Shown here: piece by piece, positions 18,193 to 27,063 of the stretch
Layout: each line of letters opens with the position of its first letter
Position numbering within the stretch: position 1 is the stretch's first letter
DNA from: Petasospora fabianii
Taxonomy: Eukaryota > Ascomycota > Saccharomycetes > Phaffomycetales > Wickerhamomycetaceae
Direction of reading: 5' to 3'
Assembly (NCBI GenBank): GCA_022641835.1
Contig: CP048715.1
Coordinates: 248,001-312,000 of the forward strand
DNA: 64,000 bases
Notes under the pieces: generated by a model
Seen by the model: the letters and a program-made list of their open reading frames with translations, nothing else
The model's database searches: none
Told to the model about the DNA's origin: nothing
Position numbers and translations under genes: made by a program

Positions 18193-20448
18193 ATGTTGGG
18201 AGTCTTTAACCACTTCAAAAGAGTTCGAAGCATTTTAAGAATGCATTCGGCGTCTCGACTGGTCTCCCTTGGACGACCACTCCCATTACATGGCATAATA
18301 CGGCCGCTTTATCGAAACACTGGACTCTTGTCCCTCCAACGTGGATTTAAAACCACCAAGGTCAGCCATCCATCCTCATTCATATCATCGCATTGGTTAT
18401 TCGAAAGGAAACCCACTAATGTCATTATAAACACCAACCCCATCAGCCACCGTCTTTTTTCCACATCACGCCCACTCCTAAGTGGACCAGCAAAGACGAC
18501 AAAGTCATCAACACCCAAAAAGGATGAGAACTCGGATCACGCTCTTCCAACAGCACGCGAGGAGAAGCTTTCACAATGGAAGATCATCAAAGATCTCATG
18601 GCATACTTATGGCCACGTAACAAGCTCTCCTTTAAGGTCCGTGTCGTTTGTGCATTGTCTTTCCTTATATTGGCGAAAGTGTTAAACGTTCAAGTCCCAT
18701 TTTACTTCAAGTCCATCATTGATGGTATGAACATTGATTGGGTCTCTGAAGTTGGTACAGTTAGTGCCGTTATTGGTGCTACGATCTTGGCTTATGGTGG
18801 TGCTAGATTTGGTGCTGTTCTCTTTGGTGAATTGAGGAACGCCATCTTTGCCACAGTGGCTCAGAGTGCAATCAGAAAAGTTGCCTACAACACTTTCCGT
18901 CACTTGTTAAACTTGGATCTTGGTTTCCATCTCTCAAGACAAACTGGTGGGTTGACAAGAGCCATTGATAGAGGTACTAAGGGTATCTCATACGTGTTGA
19001 CTGCTATGGTTTTCCATATTTTGCCAATCACGTTTGAGATCTCCGTAGTGAGTGGTATCTTGACATACAATTACGGTGCTTCATTTGCTGCTGTCACTTT
19101 GTTGACAATGCTTACTTACTCCATCTTCACAATCAGAACCACTGCCTGGAGAACTGGATTCAGAAGAAAAGCCAACGCTGCGGATAATCAAGCTGCATCC
19201 GTGGCTCTTGATTCTTTAATCAACTTTGAGAGTGTGAAGTACTTCAATAACGAAGGCTTCCAAGCATCTAAGTATGATGCTGCGCTCAAGAAGTATCAGG
19301 ATTATTCGATCAAGATTGCCACATCTCTTGCATTCCTCAACTCTGGTCAGAACCTGATTTTCACCTCGGCGCTTACTGCAATGATGTACATGGCTGCTAA
19401 TGGTGTTGCGTCTGGCGCTTTGACAGTTGGTGATTTGGTGCTTATCAATCAACTGGTATTCCAACTCTCCGTTCCACTCAACTTCCTTGGATCGGTATAC
19501 AGAGAATTGAAGCAATCGCTTTTAGATATGGAGACCTTGTTTAAGCTTCAGGAGAATGACGTGGTGATTAAGAGTAAGCCAGGAGCACCACCTCTAAATC
19601 TGACCAAAGGTGAGATCCGCTTTGAGAACGTGACATTTGGATACCATCCAGATCGTCCAATCTTGCGCAATGCCAGTTTTGTCATCCCAGGTGGTGAGAA
19701 AGTTGCCATTGTGGGTCCCTCTGGATCAGGTAAATCGACTATCCTTAGACTAGTTTTCAGATTCTATGACATTCAAAGTGGTCGTATCCTGATTGATGGA
19801 CAAGATGTTCGTGATGTTGATTTGGACTCCTTAAGACGTCACATTGGTGTTGTGCCACAGGATACACCATTGTTCAACGATACTATTATTGAGAATGTGC
19901 GTTATGGTAACTTGGAGGCATCTGATGAAGAAGTCCAAAGGGTTATCAATGAGGCACAATTGGATAAGTTGATTGAGCAATTACCAGATGGATTGAGTAC
20001 AATTGTTGGTGAAAGAGGTATGATGATCTCAGGAGGTGAGAAACAAAGATTAGCCATTGCTAGATTGTTGTTGAAGAGAGCACCTATTACGTTCTTTGAT
20101 GAGGCGACATCAGCTTTGGATACTCACACCGAGCAATCTTTGCTTAAGACTATGAGAATTATCTTCAAAGAGCACCAAAATACGAATATCTCCATTGCAC
20201 ACAGGTTGAGAACTGTTGCTGATTCTGATAAGATCATTGTTCTGGATAAGGGCTCTGTGAGGGAGGAAGGTACGCATCAGACACTGTTGCGTAGTGAGGA
20301 TTCACTTTATGCAGAGTTGTGGAACATTCAGGAGCATTTGGACCTTGAAGGTGAGCTCAAGGATCAGGAGGATGAGTTGGAGAAGAAGGAGCTAGAGAAG
20401 AAGAAGGAGAAGGAGATCTTGGCCAAGCATCATCCTGAGCAGAATTGA
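18193..20448 (+). CDS. ATM1: ATM1, mitochondrial ABC half-transporter
   Basis: This 751-residue half-transporter has a long basic presequence (about 1-110), a six-helix ABC membrane domain (about 140-440) and an ATPase domain. Walker A is GPSGSGKST at 508-516. The signature is [10 protein letters not shown] and Walker B with the dimer loop is [12 protein letters not shown]. The segment [15 protein letters not shown] is typical of Atm1/ABCB7. Atm1 exports a glutathione-linked sulfur species from the matrix for cytosolic Fe-S protein assembly. The C-terminus is a Lys/Glu-rich helix. A Met at residue 17 is an alternative start. Confidence 0.95.
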   Translation: MLGVFNHFKRVRSILRMHSASRLVSLGRPLPLHGIIRPLYRNTGLLSLQRGFKTTKVSHPSSFISSHWLFERKPTNVIINTNPISHRLFSTSRPLLSGPAKTTKSSTPKKDENSDHALPTAREEKLSQWKIIKDLMAYLWPRNKLSFKVRVVCALSFLILAKVLNVQVPFYFKSIIDGMNIDWVSEVGTVSAVIGATILAYGGARFGAVLFGELRNAIFATVAQSAIRKVAYNTFRHLLNLDLGFHLSRQTGGLTRAIDRGTKGISYVLTAMVFHILPITFEISVVSGILTYNYGASFAAVTLLTMLTYSIFTIRTTAWRTGFRRKANAADNQAASVALDSLINFESVKYFNNEGFQASKYDAALKKYQDYSIKIATSLAFLNSGQNLIFTSALTAMMYMAANGVASGALTVGDLVLINQLVFQLSVPLNFLGSVYRELKQSLLDMETLFKLQENDVVIKSKPGAPPLNLTKGEIRFENVTFGYHPDRPILRNASFVIPGGEKVAIVGPSGSGKSTILRLVFRFYDIQSGRILIDGQDVRDVDLDSLRRHIGVVPQDTPLFNDTIIENVRYGNLEASDEEVQRVINEAQLDKLIEQLPDGLSTIVGERGMMISGGEKQRLAIARLLLKRAPITFFDEATSALDTHTEQSLLKTMRIIFKEHQNTNISIAHRLRTVADSDKIIVLDKGSVREEGTHQTLLRSEDSLYAELWNIQEHLDLEGELKDQEDELEKKELEKKKEKEILAKHHPEQN

Positions 20449-20450
20449 TT

Positions 20451-20475
20451 GTGACGTGATGTGATGTGACGTGAT
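20451..20475. repeat. Five tandem pentamers (GTGAC/GTGAT) after ATM1 stop
   Basis: Five perfect 5-base units of GTGAY lie just 3' of the ATM1 stop codon. It is a short tandem repeat; no function is implied. Confidence 0.7.
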
Positions 20476-21052
20476 GCTAGAGTCAAATTGTATATTCAAT
20501 ACCCCTACATCTTGCATATGTGTAGCACAATACTATTAGTAATATGTTGTGGGGTTAAAACTGTTGTCGGTGTTATGCGGATATAAAGTGGCGAAGTAAA
20601 GAAAGTGGTCACACGAGCGCGGACTTACTAAGTCACCGCGTGCCGCCCCGCTTAATGTTTCGCTCGTAAAAATTGACAGGTTAAGGGAAATCTTATGCTA
20701 GTAGTATTATTTTAGTTTCGAGGATGTTTAAAATAGTCTATATTCAGTAACTTATACCCAATGATTTACCTTGTGATTCTCGGCAACGGTATCCGCCCAA
20801 GGAATATGGGCTATCAGCTTGTATTTGATCCTTGAAAGAACCTGAAACTCAAACCCAGTCTTGCTTCTCGCTAGTGTCTCTGGTGCACCATGATCATTCC
20901 CCTAGGGGATCTCTGGGGAACAAGGCTCACGGCCCTTTGATGATACTGTAGAAGTCACGGAATATAGATCATCCATAATGGGTATCGAAGCCGAATTTGC
21001 ATAACCATGGCCGAGGTTGATATCAACTGATATCAGTATCTATAGTGCTCAT

Positions 21053-21662
21053 GCCAAGATTAGAGAGAAGAGAGCGCATGTGGAGCGCGCCAAAAACGTG
21101 GGCGATCGCATGGCCTAGAAGTTTCTTTTGGATTCGACCCCGGGGTCGCCGCATTGGTGGGGACATTCTAGAAGAATGTCGCTTTTATTATGATGAGCAT
21201 TCCCTGCTCGGATGTTCAATCTTTCTTATTGCATTGTGATTAACAATACTGTAATTGCTGCCACTTTGCGGGGTTGCGGTTGCGCTAATCAGTTCAATAA
21301 ATGATCGGATGTCATGTTATTCCGGCCGCAACTTGGGCAAGCTTCCTTGTCTCAAAATTACTCGCCGGACCAAGAGTTTCACGCACTAAGCCTGTGGTAG
21401 GGGCCACACCCAAGTCTTGGTATTTGGCACTTACTCCTCTCTTGCGGTCATTGGAGCCCTGATGAAGCCAAGATGTGTGCTGAAGTCACCAATCGAGATT
21501 GGTCTCATTGTAGTGTTTACTCTTCGGCGATGGCGGTGCTGTCCACTAGCCATCACCCCACACACTTCCTGCCCCAGTTTGTGTCAAGGATGATACGAAT
21601 GTGTCCCCCCGCGCAAGAAAACGGTAAGGCCACTCCGCTGCAGCAACATCATACATGCCAAG
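21053..21662 (+). promoter_or_regulatory. Three GCCAAG (PacC/Rim101-type) sites upstream of ENA gene
   Basis: Hexamers lie at 21053-21058, 21467-21472 and 21657-21662, all on the + strand. GCCAAG is the PacC/Rim101 core, and ENA ATPases are classic alkaline-pH targets. About 0.7 would be expected by chance on both strands over this length, so support is only moderate. Confidence 0.35.
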
Positions 21663-21751
21663 AGCCCTCTCCTATAAGCCAACAAGCACCAGGAGGCGTT
21701 ATCACCACTGTGACCTCTAGACTTCTCGGCAGACCCGTGGGTCACAGGGAT

Positions 21752-21759
21752 TATAAATA
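21752..21759 (+). promoter_or_regulatory. TATA box of ENA-type ATPase gene
   Basis: TATAAATA is located 92 bases before the ATG at 21851, at the usual spacing. Confidence 0.6.
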
Positions 21760-21850
21760 AGACTGATCCCCCACATCTCTTATCCGTCATGCCATCTCAA
21801 GTTTTCAAATTTACATATTTCTTTAACAAAGAACTTCCTACACATTTGGT

Positions 21851-24800
21851 ATGTCATTCAATGAAACCAAGTTAGATCACAGAACTACCGTCAACTCCGG
21901 CGAATCCGCCTCGCTCCATGAGCTAGAGCATTACCGTCTCCCAGTGGGTCAAGTTGAAGAACTTTACAAGACAAATCACCTTGAGGGACTCTCCAACGCT
22001 GAGGCTGAGAAAAGACTTAAAGAACATGGTGAGAATACTCTCGGTGATGACCAGAAGATCTCCATCGCGAGTATTATTGCCCACCAGACCTTCAATGCCA
22101 TGATTTTGGTGCTAATCATCTCCATGGTGATTTGTCTTGCCATCCGTGACTGGATCTCGGGTGGTGTCATTGCCTTTGTCGTGTTTGTCAACATTGCAAT
22201 TGGTTCTTACCAGGAGTACAAGGCATCCATGACCATGAACTCGTTGAAATCACTCTCTTCACCAACAGCAAGGGTTTACAGAAGTGGTGAACTTCAAACT
22301 ATCCCAACCAAATATGTCGTTCCAGGTGATATCGTCAACGTTAAAGTTGGTGACACCATCCCAGCTGATTTGAGACTCTTTGAATGTACCAATTTTGAAA
22401 CTGACGAGGCTTTGCTCACTGGTGAGTCCCTCCCTGTTGAAAAGAGCCACACCGCTCTATACGAAGAAGCCCCAGTTGGTGTTGGTGACCGTTTGAACAT
22501 GGCTTACTCATCTTCCGTCGTCACGAAGGGTCGTGCCACAGGTATTGCTGTCAAGACCGGTTTGCACACTGAGATTGGTGAGATTGCCCAGTCTTTGAAA
22601 GGTGGTAAACTCCGTGGTTCTAACGAAAACTCTACTTTGAAGAACTTGCTTATTGCTCTCAAGGAGGGAATTGGTGCCTTCCTTGGTACCACAGTTGGTA
22701 CTCCACTCCACAGAAAACTTTCTAAACTTGCCATTTTCCTCTTCTTCATCGCTGTCATCTTTGCAATTATCGTTATGGGTACCCAAGAGATGGTTGTCTC
22801 TAAGGAAGTTGCTATCTATGCCATTTGTGTTGCCGTCTCCATGATTCCATCCTCTCTTGTTGTTGTCCTCACTATCACCATGTCTGTTGGTGCTAAGGTT
22901 ATGTCCAAGAAGAACGTTATTGTGAGAAAACTGGACTCCCTTGAGGCCCTCGGTTCCATTAATGATATTTGCTCCGATAAGACAGGTACTTTGACTCAGG
23001 GTAAGATGATTGTCAAGGCCGCTTGGGTCCCATCAGTTGGTACTTTCAACGTTTCTGATGCTAACGAGCCATTCAACCCAACCATTGGTAAAATTGAACT
23101 CGTCTCACAGTCCCCTTCTGAATCTTCTCAAGATGCTAGTGAGAAGCCAACAACTGCTGAGGTTGATACCACCAATCCACTTTACAAGAAGTGGCTCGAG
23201 ACTGCTACACTTGCCAACATTGCCGTTGTTTTCCAGGATGAACATAGTGAGTGGAAGGCACACGGTGATCCAACTGAGATTGCCATCCAGGTCTTTGCCC
23301 ACAGAAACGACTTTGCAAGAGAAAAATTCACAGAGGGTGACTCTCCAGAGTTCACTCACTTGCAAGAATTCCCATTCGACTCCTCAATTAAGAAGATGTC
23401 TGCTGTCTACTCTAAACAGGGTGATGATGATCACCACTACGTCTTCACCAAGGGTGCCGTTGAGCGTGTCTTGGGCTCCTGTATCAACTGGTATGTTAAG
23501 GGTGAGCTTGTCCCATTGACTGAGGATGATATCAAGTTTATTGAAGATAATATGAACGCTTTATCCTCTGAAGGTCTCCGTGTCTTGTCCTTTGCACAGA
23601 AAGTTGCCCCAAAGGATCTTGACATTCACTCTCGTGAAGCCGTTGAGTCCGACTTGACATTCTGTGGTCTCGTTGGTATTTATGATCCTCCACGTCTCGA
23701 GTCCCGTTCAGCTGTCAAGAAGTGTCACAAGGCTGGTATCAACGTTCACATGCTCACTGGTGACCACCCAGGTACTGCCCGTGCCATTGCTGCTGAGGTT
23801 GGTATTGTTCCACACAACTTGTACCACTACTCCCCAGAAGTTGTCAAGGCTATGGTTATGACGGCTAAGGAATTTGACGATTTATCTGAAGCTGAGATTG
23901 ATGCCTTGCCTGTTTTGCCATTGGTCATTGCCCGTTGCTCTCCAAAGACAAAGGTTAGAATGATTGAGGCCCTTCACAGAAGACAGAAGTTCTGCGCCAT
24001 GACTGGTGACGGTGTCAATGATTCCCCATCTCTGAAGAAGGCTGATGTTGGTATCGCCATGGGTATCGCTGGATCTGATGTTGCTAAGGATGCTGCTGAT
24101 ATCGTTCTTTCTGATGACAACTTCGCCTCCATCATCAACGGTATCGAAGAGGGTAGACGTATGAACGACAACATTCAGAAGTTTGTTCTCCAGTTGCTTG
24201 CTGAGAACGTTGCTCAGGCTCTCTACTTGATGATTGGTCTTGTCTTCAAAGACAAGGATGGTCTTTCTGTTTTCCCATTGTCACCAGTGGAGGTCTTGTG
24301 GATTATTGTTGTTACTTCTTGTTTCCCAGCTATGGGGCTTGGTGTTGAGGCTGCTCGTCCTGATATCATGGATAAAGATCCAAAGCCAACCAAAGAGTCT
24401 GTCTTCTCTTGGGAGATGCTTGCTGACTTGTTCTGTTACGGTGTTTGGATGGCTGCTTGCTGTCTTGCAACATTTGTTTGCTGCATCTACGCCTTTGGTG
24501 ATGGTGAACTTGGTACCCAGTGTAATTCTAACTACTCTTCCTCTTGTTACTGGGTCTTCAGATCCCGTTCTGCTTCTTTCGGTACTATGACCTGGTGTGC
24601 CTTGATCCTCGCTTGGGAGGTTGTTGATATGAGACGTTCCTTCTTCATGATGACGCCAGAGACTGATACACCATGGACACAGGTGTTCAAGGATGTTTGG
24701 TCCAACCAGTTCCTCTTCTGGTCCATCATTGGAGGCTTCATCTCCTGTTTCCCAGTTGTCTACATTCCAGTCATCAACAAGAAGGTGTTCATGCATGGAC

Positions 24801-24991
24801 CAATTGGAAGAGAGTGGGGTGTTGCAATTAGTTTCACCATTGCTTTCTGGATTGGTTGTGAAATTTACAAGGTGTTCAAGAGACTCTACTACAAGAAGGA
24901 GGCTGCCCATAACCCTGAGCATGATTTGGAGAGAAAGAACCCATTCGAGAAGTATGTCTCTTTCTCCAGAGCCAACACTGCACAAGTCTGA
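21851..24991 (+). CDS. ENA1: ENA-type P-type Na+/K+/Li+ efflux ATPase (P-IID)
   Basis: This 1046-residue ATPase has the full P-type set. TGES is at 190-193 (actuator loop), the phosphorylated Asp is D376 in SDKTGTLT, TGDH lies in the hinge region, and TGDGVND is at 718-724. VSMIPSSLVVVLTITMS is the helix-4 ion-binding segment of fungal ENA enzymes. It has about ten membrane helices and no N-terminal signal. It exports sodium, lithium or potassium at the plasma membrane, particularly at high pH or salt. Codon choice is strongly biased (GTT, GCC, AAG), which suggests high expression when induced. The CTG in VRKLDSLEAL encodes a conserved Leu. The last two residues are QV. Which ions it moves is inferred from the family. 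Confidence 0.93.
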   Translation: MSFNETKLDHRTTVNSGESASLHELEHYRLPVGQVEELYKTNHLEGLSNAEAEKRLKEHGENTLGDDQKISIASIIAHQTFNAMILVLIISMVICLAIRDWISGGVIAFVVFVNIAIGSYQEYKASMTMNSLKSLSSPTARVYRSGELQTIPTKYVVPGDIVNVKVGDTIPADLRLFECTNFETDEALLTGESLPVEKSHTALYEEAPVGVGDRLNMAYSSSVVTKGRATGIAVKTGLHTEIGEIAQSLKGGKLRGSNENSTLKNLLIALKEGIGAFLGTTVGTPLHRKLSKLAIFLFFIAVIFAIIVMGTQEMVVSKEVAIYAICVAVSMIPSSLVVVLTITMSVGAKVMSKKNVIVRKLDSLEALGSINDICSDKTGTLTQGKMIVKAAWVPSVGTFNVSDANEPFNPTIGKIELVSQSPSESSQDASEKPTTAEVDTTNPLYKKWLETATLANIAVVFQDEHSEWKAHGDPTEIAIQVFAHRNDFAREKFTEGDSPEFTHLQEFPFDSSIKKMSAVYSKQGDDDHHYVFTKGAVERVLGSCINWYVKGELVPLTEDDIKFIEDNMNALSSEGLRVLSFAQKVAPKDLDIHSREAVESDLTFCGLVGIYDPPRLESRSAVKKCHKAGINVHMLTGDHPGTARAIAAEVGIVPHNLYHYSPEVVKAMVMTAKEFDDLSEAEIDALPVLPLVIARCSPKTKVRMIEALHRRQKFCAMTGDGVNDSPSLKKADVGIAMGIAGSDVAKDAADIVLSDDNFASIINGIEEGRRMNDNIQKFVLQLLAENVAQALYLMIGLVFKDKDGLSVFPLSPVEVLWIIVVTSCFPAMGLGVEAARPDIMDKDPKPTKESVFSWEMLADLFCYGVWMAACCLATFVCCIYAFGDGELGTQCNSNYSSSCYWVFRSRSASFGTMTWCALILAWEVVDMRRSFFMMTPETDTPWTQVFKDVWSNQFLFWSIIGGFISCFPVVYIPVINKKVFMHGPIGREWGVAISFTIAFWIGCEIYKVFKRLYYKKEAAHNPEHDLERKNPFEKYVSFSRANTAQV

Positions 24992-25092
24992 TATTATTTT
25001 AATACAACCCTTTTCATAGATTTCTTAATATTATTTGGTTTAACGTTAATTCTGTTTCTCAATCTCTAGTAGTCCCAGTAAATAACTAGTAT

Positions 25093-26451
25093 TTAGTTTT
25101 CCTTCAAAAAGTCTATAACTTGCTTATCAAACTCCTCATGGTTATCCAAGAACACGTTATGACCAGCATTTTGAATCACCGAGAACCTCAGTTCCTTAAC
25201 CTTGTCAGCCTCTTGTATCTCTCGGCACAGCTGATATCCAGCCTGTGAATTCATCCAGTCATAGGCACCATACATCACCGCTGTTGAAACTTGCAATTCC
25301 TTTGAATGATCCAGCATTGGGTCATGAGCGAGAATCTGATTGTTGAGCACAACCTGAAGGTTCTTCATGGAGTTGCTGCGTTGGTGAAAGAGAGCGATAG
25401 TGTATTTGACGAGTAGTTTCACCTGCTCATCAAACGTCGAGCCACGGGAGTATCGCATGCTGAGGTACTTGGAGATAGCTTGGATTCCAAATGGACCGAG
25501 CATGCGTGTGAGATTGAACCCCACTAGAGAAATGAAGCATGGGATGAATGATGGGCGATAGTAATTTGGCTTTGATGGGTCTTCTGAGATGGACCCTTCT
25601 GTCAGAGTATTGTTTAAAGAGAATATGCTGCGCTCAACACCAGCTGGTGAGCAGAGTACGAGCTTGTTGACGTGCTGTGGATACTTCAGTGCGTAGCTGA
25701 AAGACATGAGAGAACCGAAAGAGTGAGAAACGAGGTTGAATTTTTCAAATCCGTGTGCCTTTCTCCATTCATCGATTGCATCCACATAATACCCCTGTAC
25801 TTTATGAACCTGCTCTAAGTTCTTGTCTTTGTTTTGAGAGATCGTGAATTTCGCCTTTTGAGTATCATCCTTTGGTTTCACGATCTTGACTTTTTGTTTC
25901 ACTCTGCGTACTTGAAGCGGTTTTCGGTCACTCAGTCCAATATCCGGAGTGTCCAAGGCATAGACATTCTTGATGTGAGTGCTCAGTGCATTGAAGTTTC
26001 TGTGGTAGAAGATGGAGGATGCTCCGTATCCGTGAACGAGGAGTGTTGGAGTCTCCACGGCTTTGGCGTCAGCAGACGAGAGATGGAACTGATGGAGTCC
26101 TGCAACTTTTGTTCTTGTGAGCTGGACACCAATTGGTAGCTTGATAGTTTCAACAAGAGCATCTTCGTACTTCCTGAGAAGTTTTTTCGTTGGGGTAGTC
26201 AACCATTCCCAGTAGAAGGAAACCGACTGTTTGAGAGTGAGATCATTCCGGCTCCCCGGTGCAGCCCTGATCTTGTCAACGAGAGACTTTTGAACAAGAT
26301 TATGGGTGTAGGAGGAGAACGTCCTCCTGGGAATCCGACTGATGGCCTGGTATCTGGGGATCATGCCTTTTCTGCCCGGCCGATTACCAAAAATGTAAAC
26401 AGAGAGAAAGCCCAAGCTGGTGGCGTTCACTTCCCCGCGAAACCTGAACAT
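25093..26451 (-). CDS. CLD1: CLD1/ABHD4-5-like alpha/beta hydrolase, mitochondrial
   Basis: The first ATG is at 26451, giving 452 residues; a Met at 26364 is an alternative. A basic N-terminus ([17 protein letters not shown]) fits a mitochondrial presequence. The fold shows the oxyanion segment [10 protein letters not shown] at about 137-146, a nucleophile elbow VSHSFGS with Ser at about 244, and a C-terminal AGHNVFLDN. The latter contains the HxxxxD motif of the CGI-58/ABHD5 group and of yeast Cld1, Ict1 and Ecm18. Cld1 removes palmitate from cardiolipin before remodelling by Taz1. The elbow reads S-H-S-F-G rather than G-x-S-x-G, an unusual first position. I cannot exclude an Ict1/Ecm18-like role. 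Confidence 0.75.
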   Translation of the reverse strand: MFRFRGEVNATSLGFLSVYIFGNRPGRKGMIPRYQAISRIPRRTFSSYTHNLVQKSLVDKIRAAPGSRNDLTLKQSVSFYWEWLTTPTKKLLRKYEDALVETIKLPIGVQLTRTKVAGLHQFHLSSADAKAVETPTLLVHGYGASSIFYHRNFNALSTHIKNVYALDTPDIGLSDRKPLQVRRVKQKVKIVKPKDDTQKAKFTISQNKDKNLEQVHKVQGYYVDAIDEWRKAHGFEKFNLVSHSFGSLMSFSYALKYPQHVNKLVLCSPAGVERSIFSLNNTLTEGSISEDPSKPNYYRPSFIPCFISLVGFNLTRMLGPFGIQAISKYLSMRYSRGSTFDEQVKLLVKYTIALFHQRSNSMKNLQVVLNNQILAHDPMLDHSKELQVSTAVMYGAYDWMNSQAGYQLCREIQEADKVKELRFSVIQNAGHNVFLDNHEEFDKQVIDFLKEN

Positions 26452-26529
26452 GATCGAACACAAAGCACAAAGGAACAAACTCTCCAACAGCTCACTACTT
26501 GCTCTGTAGACTCACAACCACTCAATAAT

Positions 26530-27024
26530 ATGACTTCACAACAGGCCCCGTCTCAGGAAACAAGGGTATCATCCCTAACACAGCTAGAACAGCCGGCCAC
26601 TACGCTACACCTGCGCCTTTCTGCCGAACCGCAAGAACAGACCGAGACGACAGCACGCCCAAGGGTCCGCTGGGAGGAGGGAACCATTGATAATGAGCAC
26701 ATGAACAAGAAAAAGTCAAAGATCTGCTGTATATTCCATCCACAACGTGACTTTGATGCGGAAGACTGCTCTTGCGACTCCGACTCCTCGTCAAGTTCGA
26801 GCTCATCAAGTTCGTCCGAGTCGGAAGGCGAAGGAAACTCAAGCAACAATGGGGACAAGAGGAAGAAAAAGAAGAGACTACAGAAGCTTCCAAGTCCAAA
26901 CTCTTATGAGGTACAACCAGACTATTCCAAGAAGAAGAAACATAGCCACAAGCACGATCAAAACCATTACGATGACCACGAACACAAACATGAGAAGAAA
27001 GAGGGTGACAAGCCTACGAATTGA
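26530..27024 (+). CDS. YPI1: YPI1, PP1 phosphatase regulator (inhibitor-3 family)
   Basis: The ATG at 26530 gives 164 residues; the frame is open further upstream but that part overlaps the CLD1-like promoter and coding start. The family core is TLHLRL then [27 protein letters not shown] at about 38-88 (two short pieces of one block). RVRW is the RVxF-type docking motif for PP1/Glc7. A poly-Ser run and a Lys/His-rich, very charged tail follow. Ypi1 binds Glc7 with Sds22 and regulates its nuclear functions. It is disordered in most family members. It is divergent from the CLD1-like gene, 78 bases apart. Confidence 0.92.
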   Translation: MTSQQAPSQETRVSSLTQLEQPATTLHLRLSAEPQEQTETTARPRVRWEEGTIDNEHMNKKKSKICCIFHPQRDFDAEDCSCDSDSSSSSSSSSSSESEGEGNSSNNGDKRKKKKRLQKLPSPNSYEVQPDYSKKKKHSHKHDQNHYDDHEHKHEKKEGDKPTN

Positions 27025-27063
27025 GCATACGACAACATTAAAATACATTCATTTAACAGTGCT

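Larger units (their letters stand above)
20476..21850. other. 1.4 kb upstream region of ENA-type ATPase
   Basis: No supportable gene is present; open frames at 21045-21239 and 21473-21760 have no family features. It has a TATAAATA at 21752-21759 and three GCCAAG hexamers in the same orientation (21053, 21467, 21657). It is much longer than typical gaps here, which suits a strongly regulated salt/pH-response promoter. Confidence 0.5.

Noticed and set aside
21045-21239. Open frame in the ENA upstream region
   Set aside because: It has no protein-like features and lies among regulatory motifs.
22921-22990. CUG reassignment (CTG read as Ser or Ala)
   Set aside because: CTG lies at conserved Leu positions in the ENA ATPase and in TFB3, so the standard code is used.
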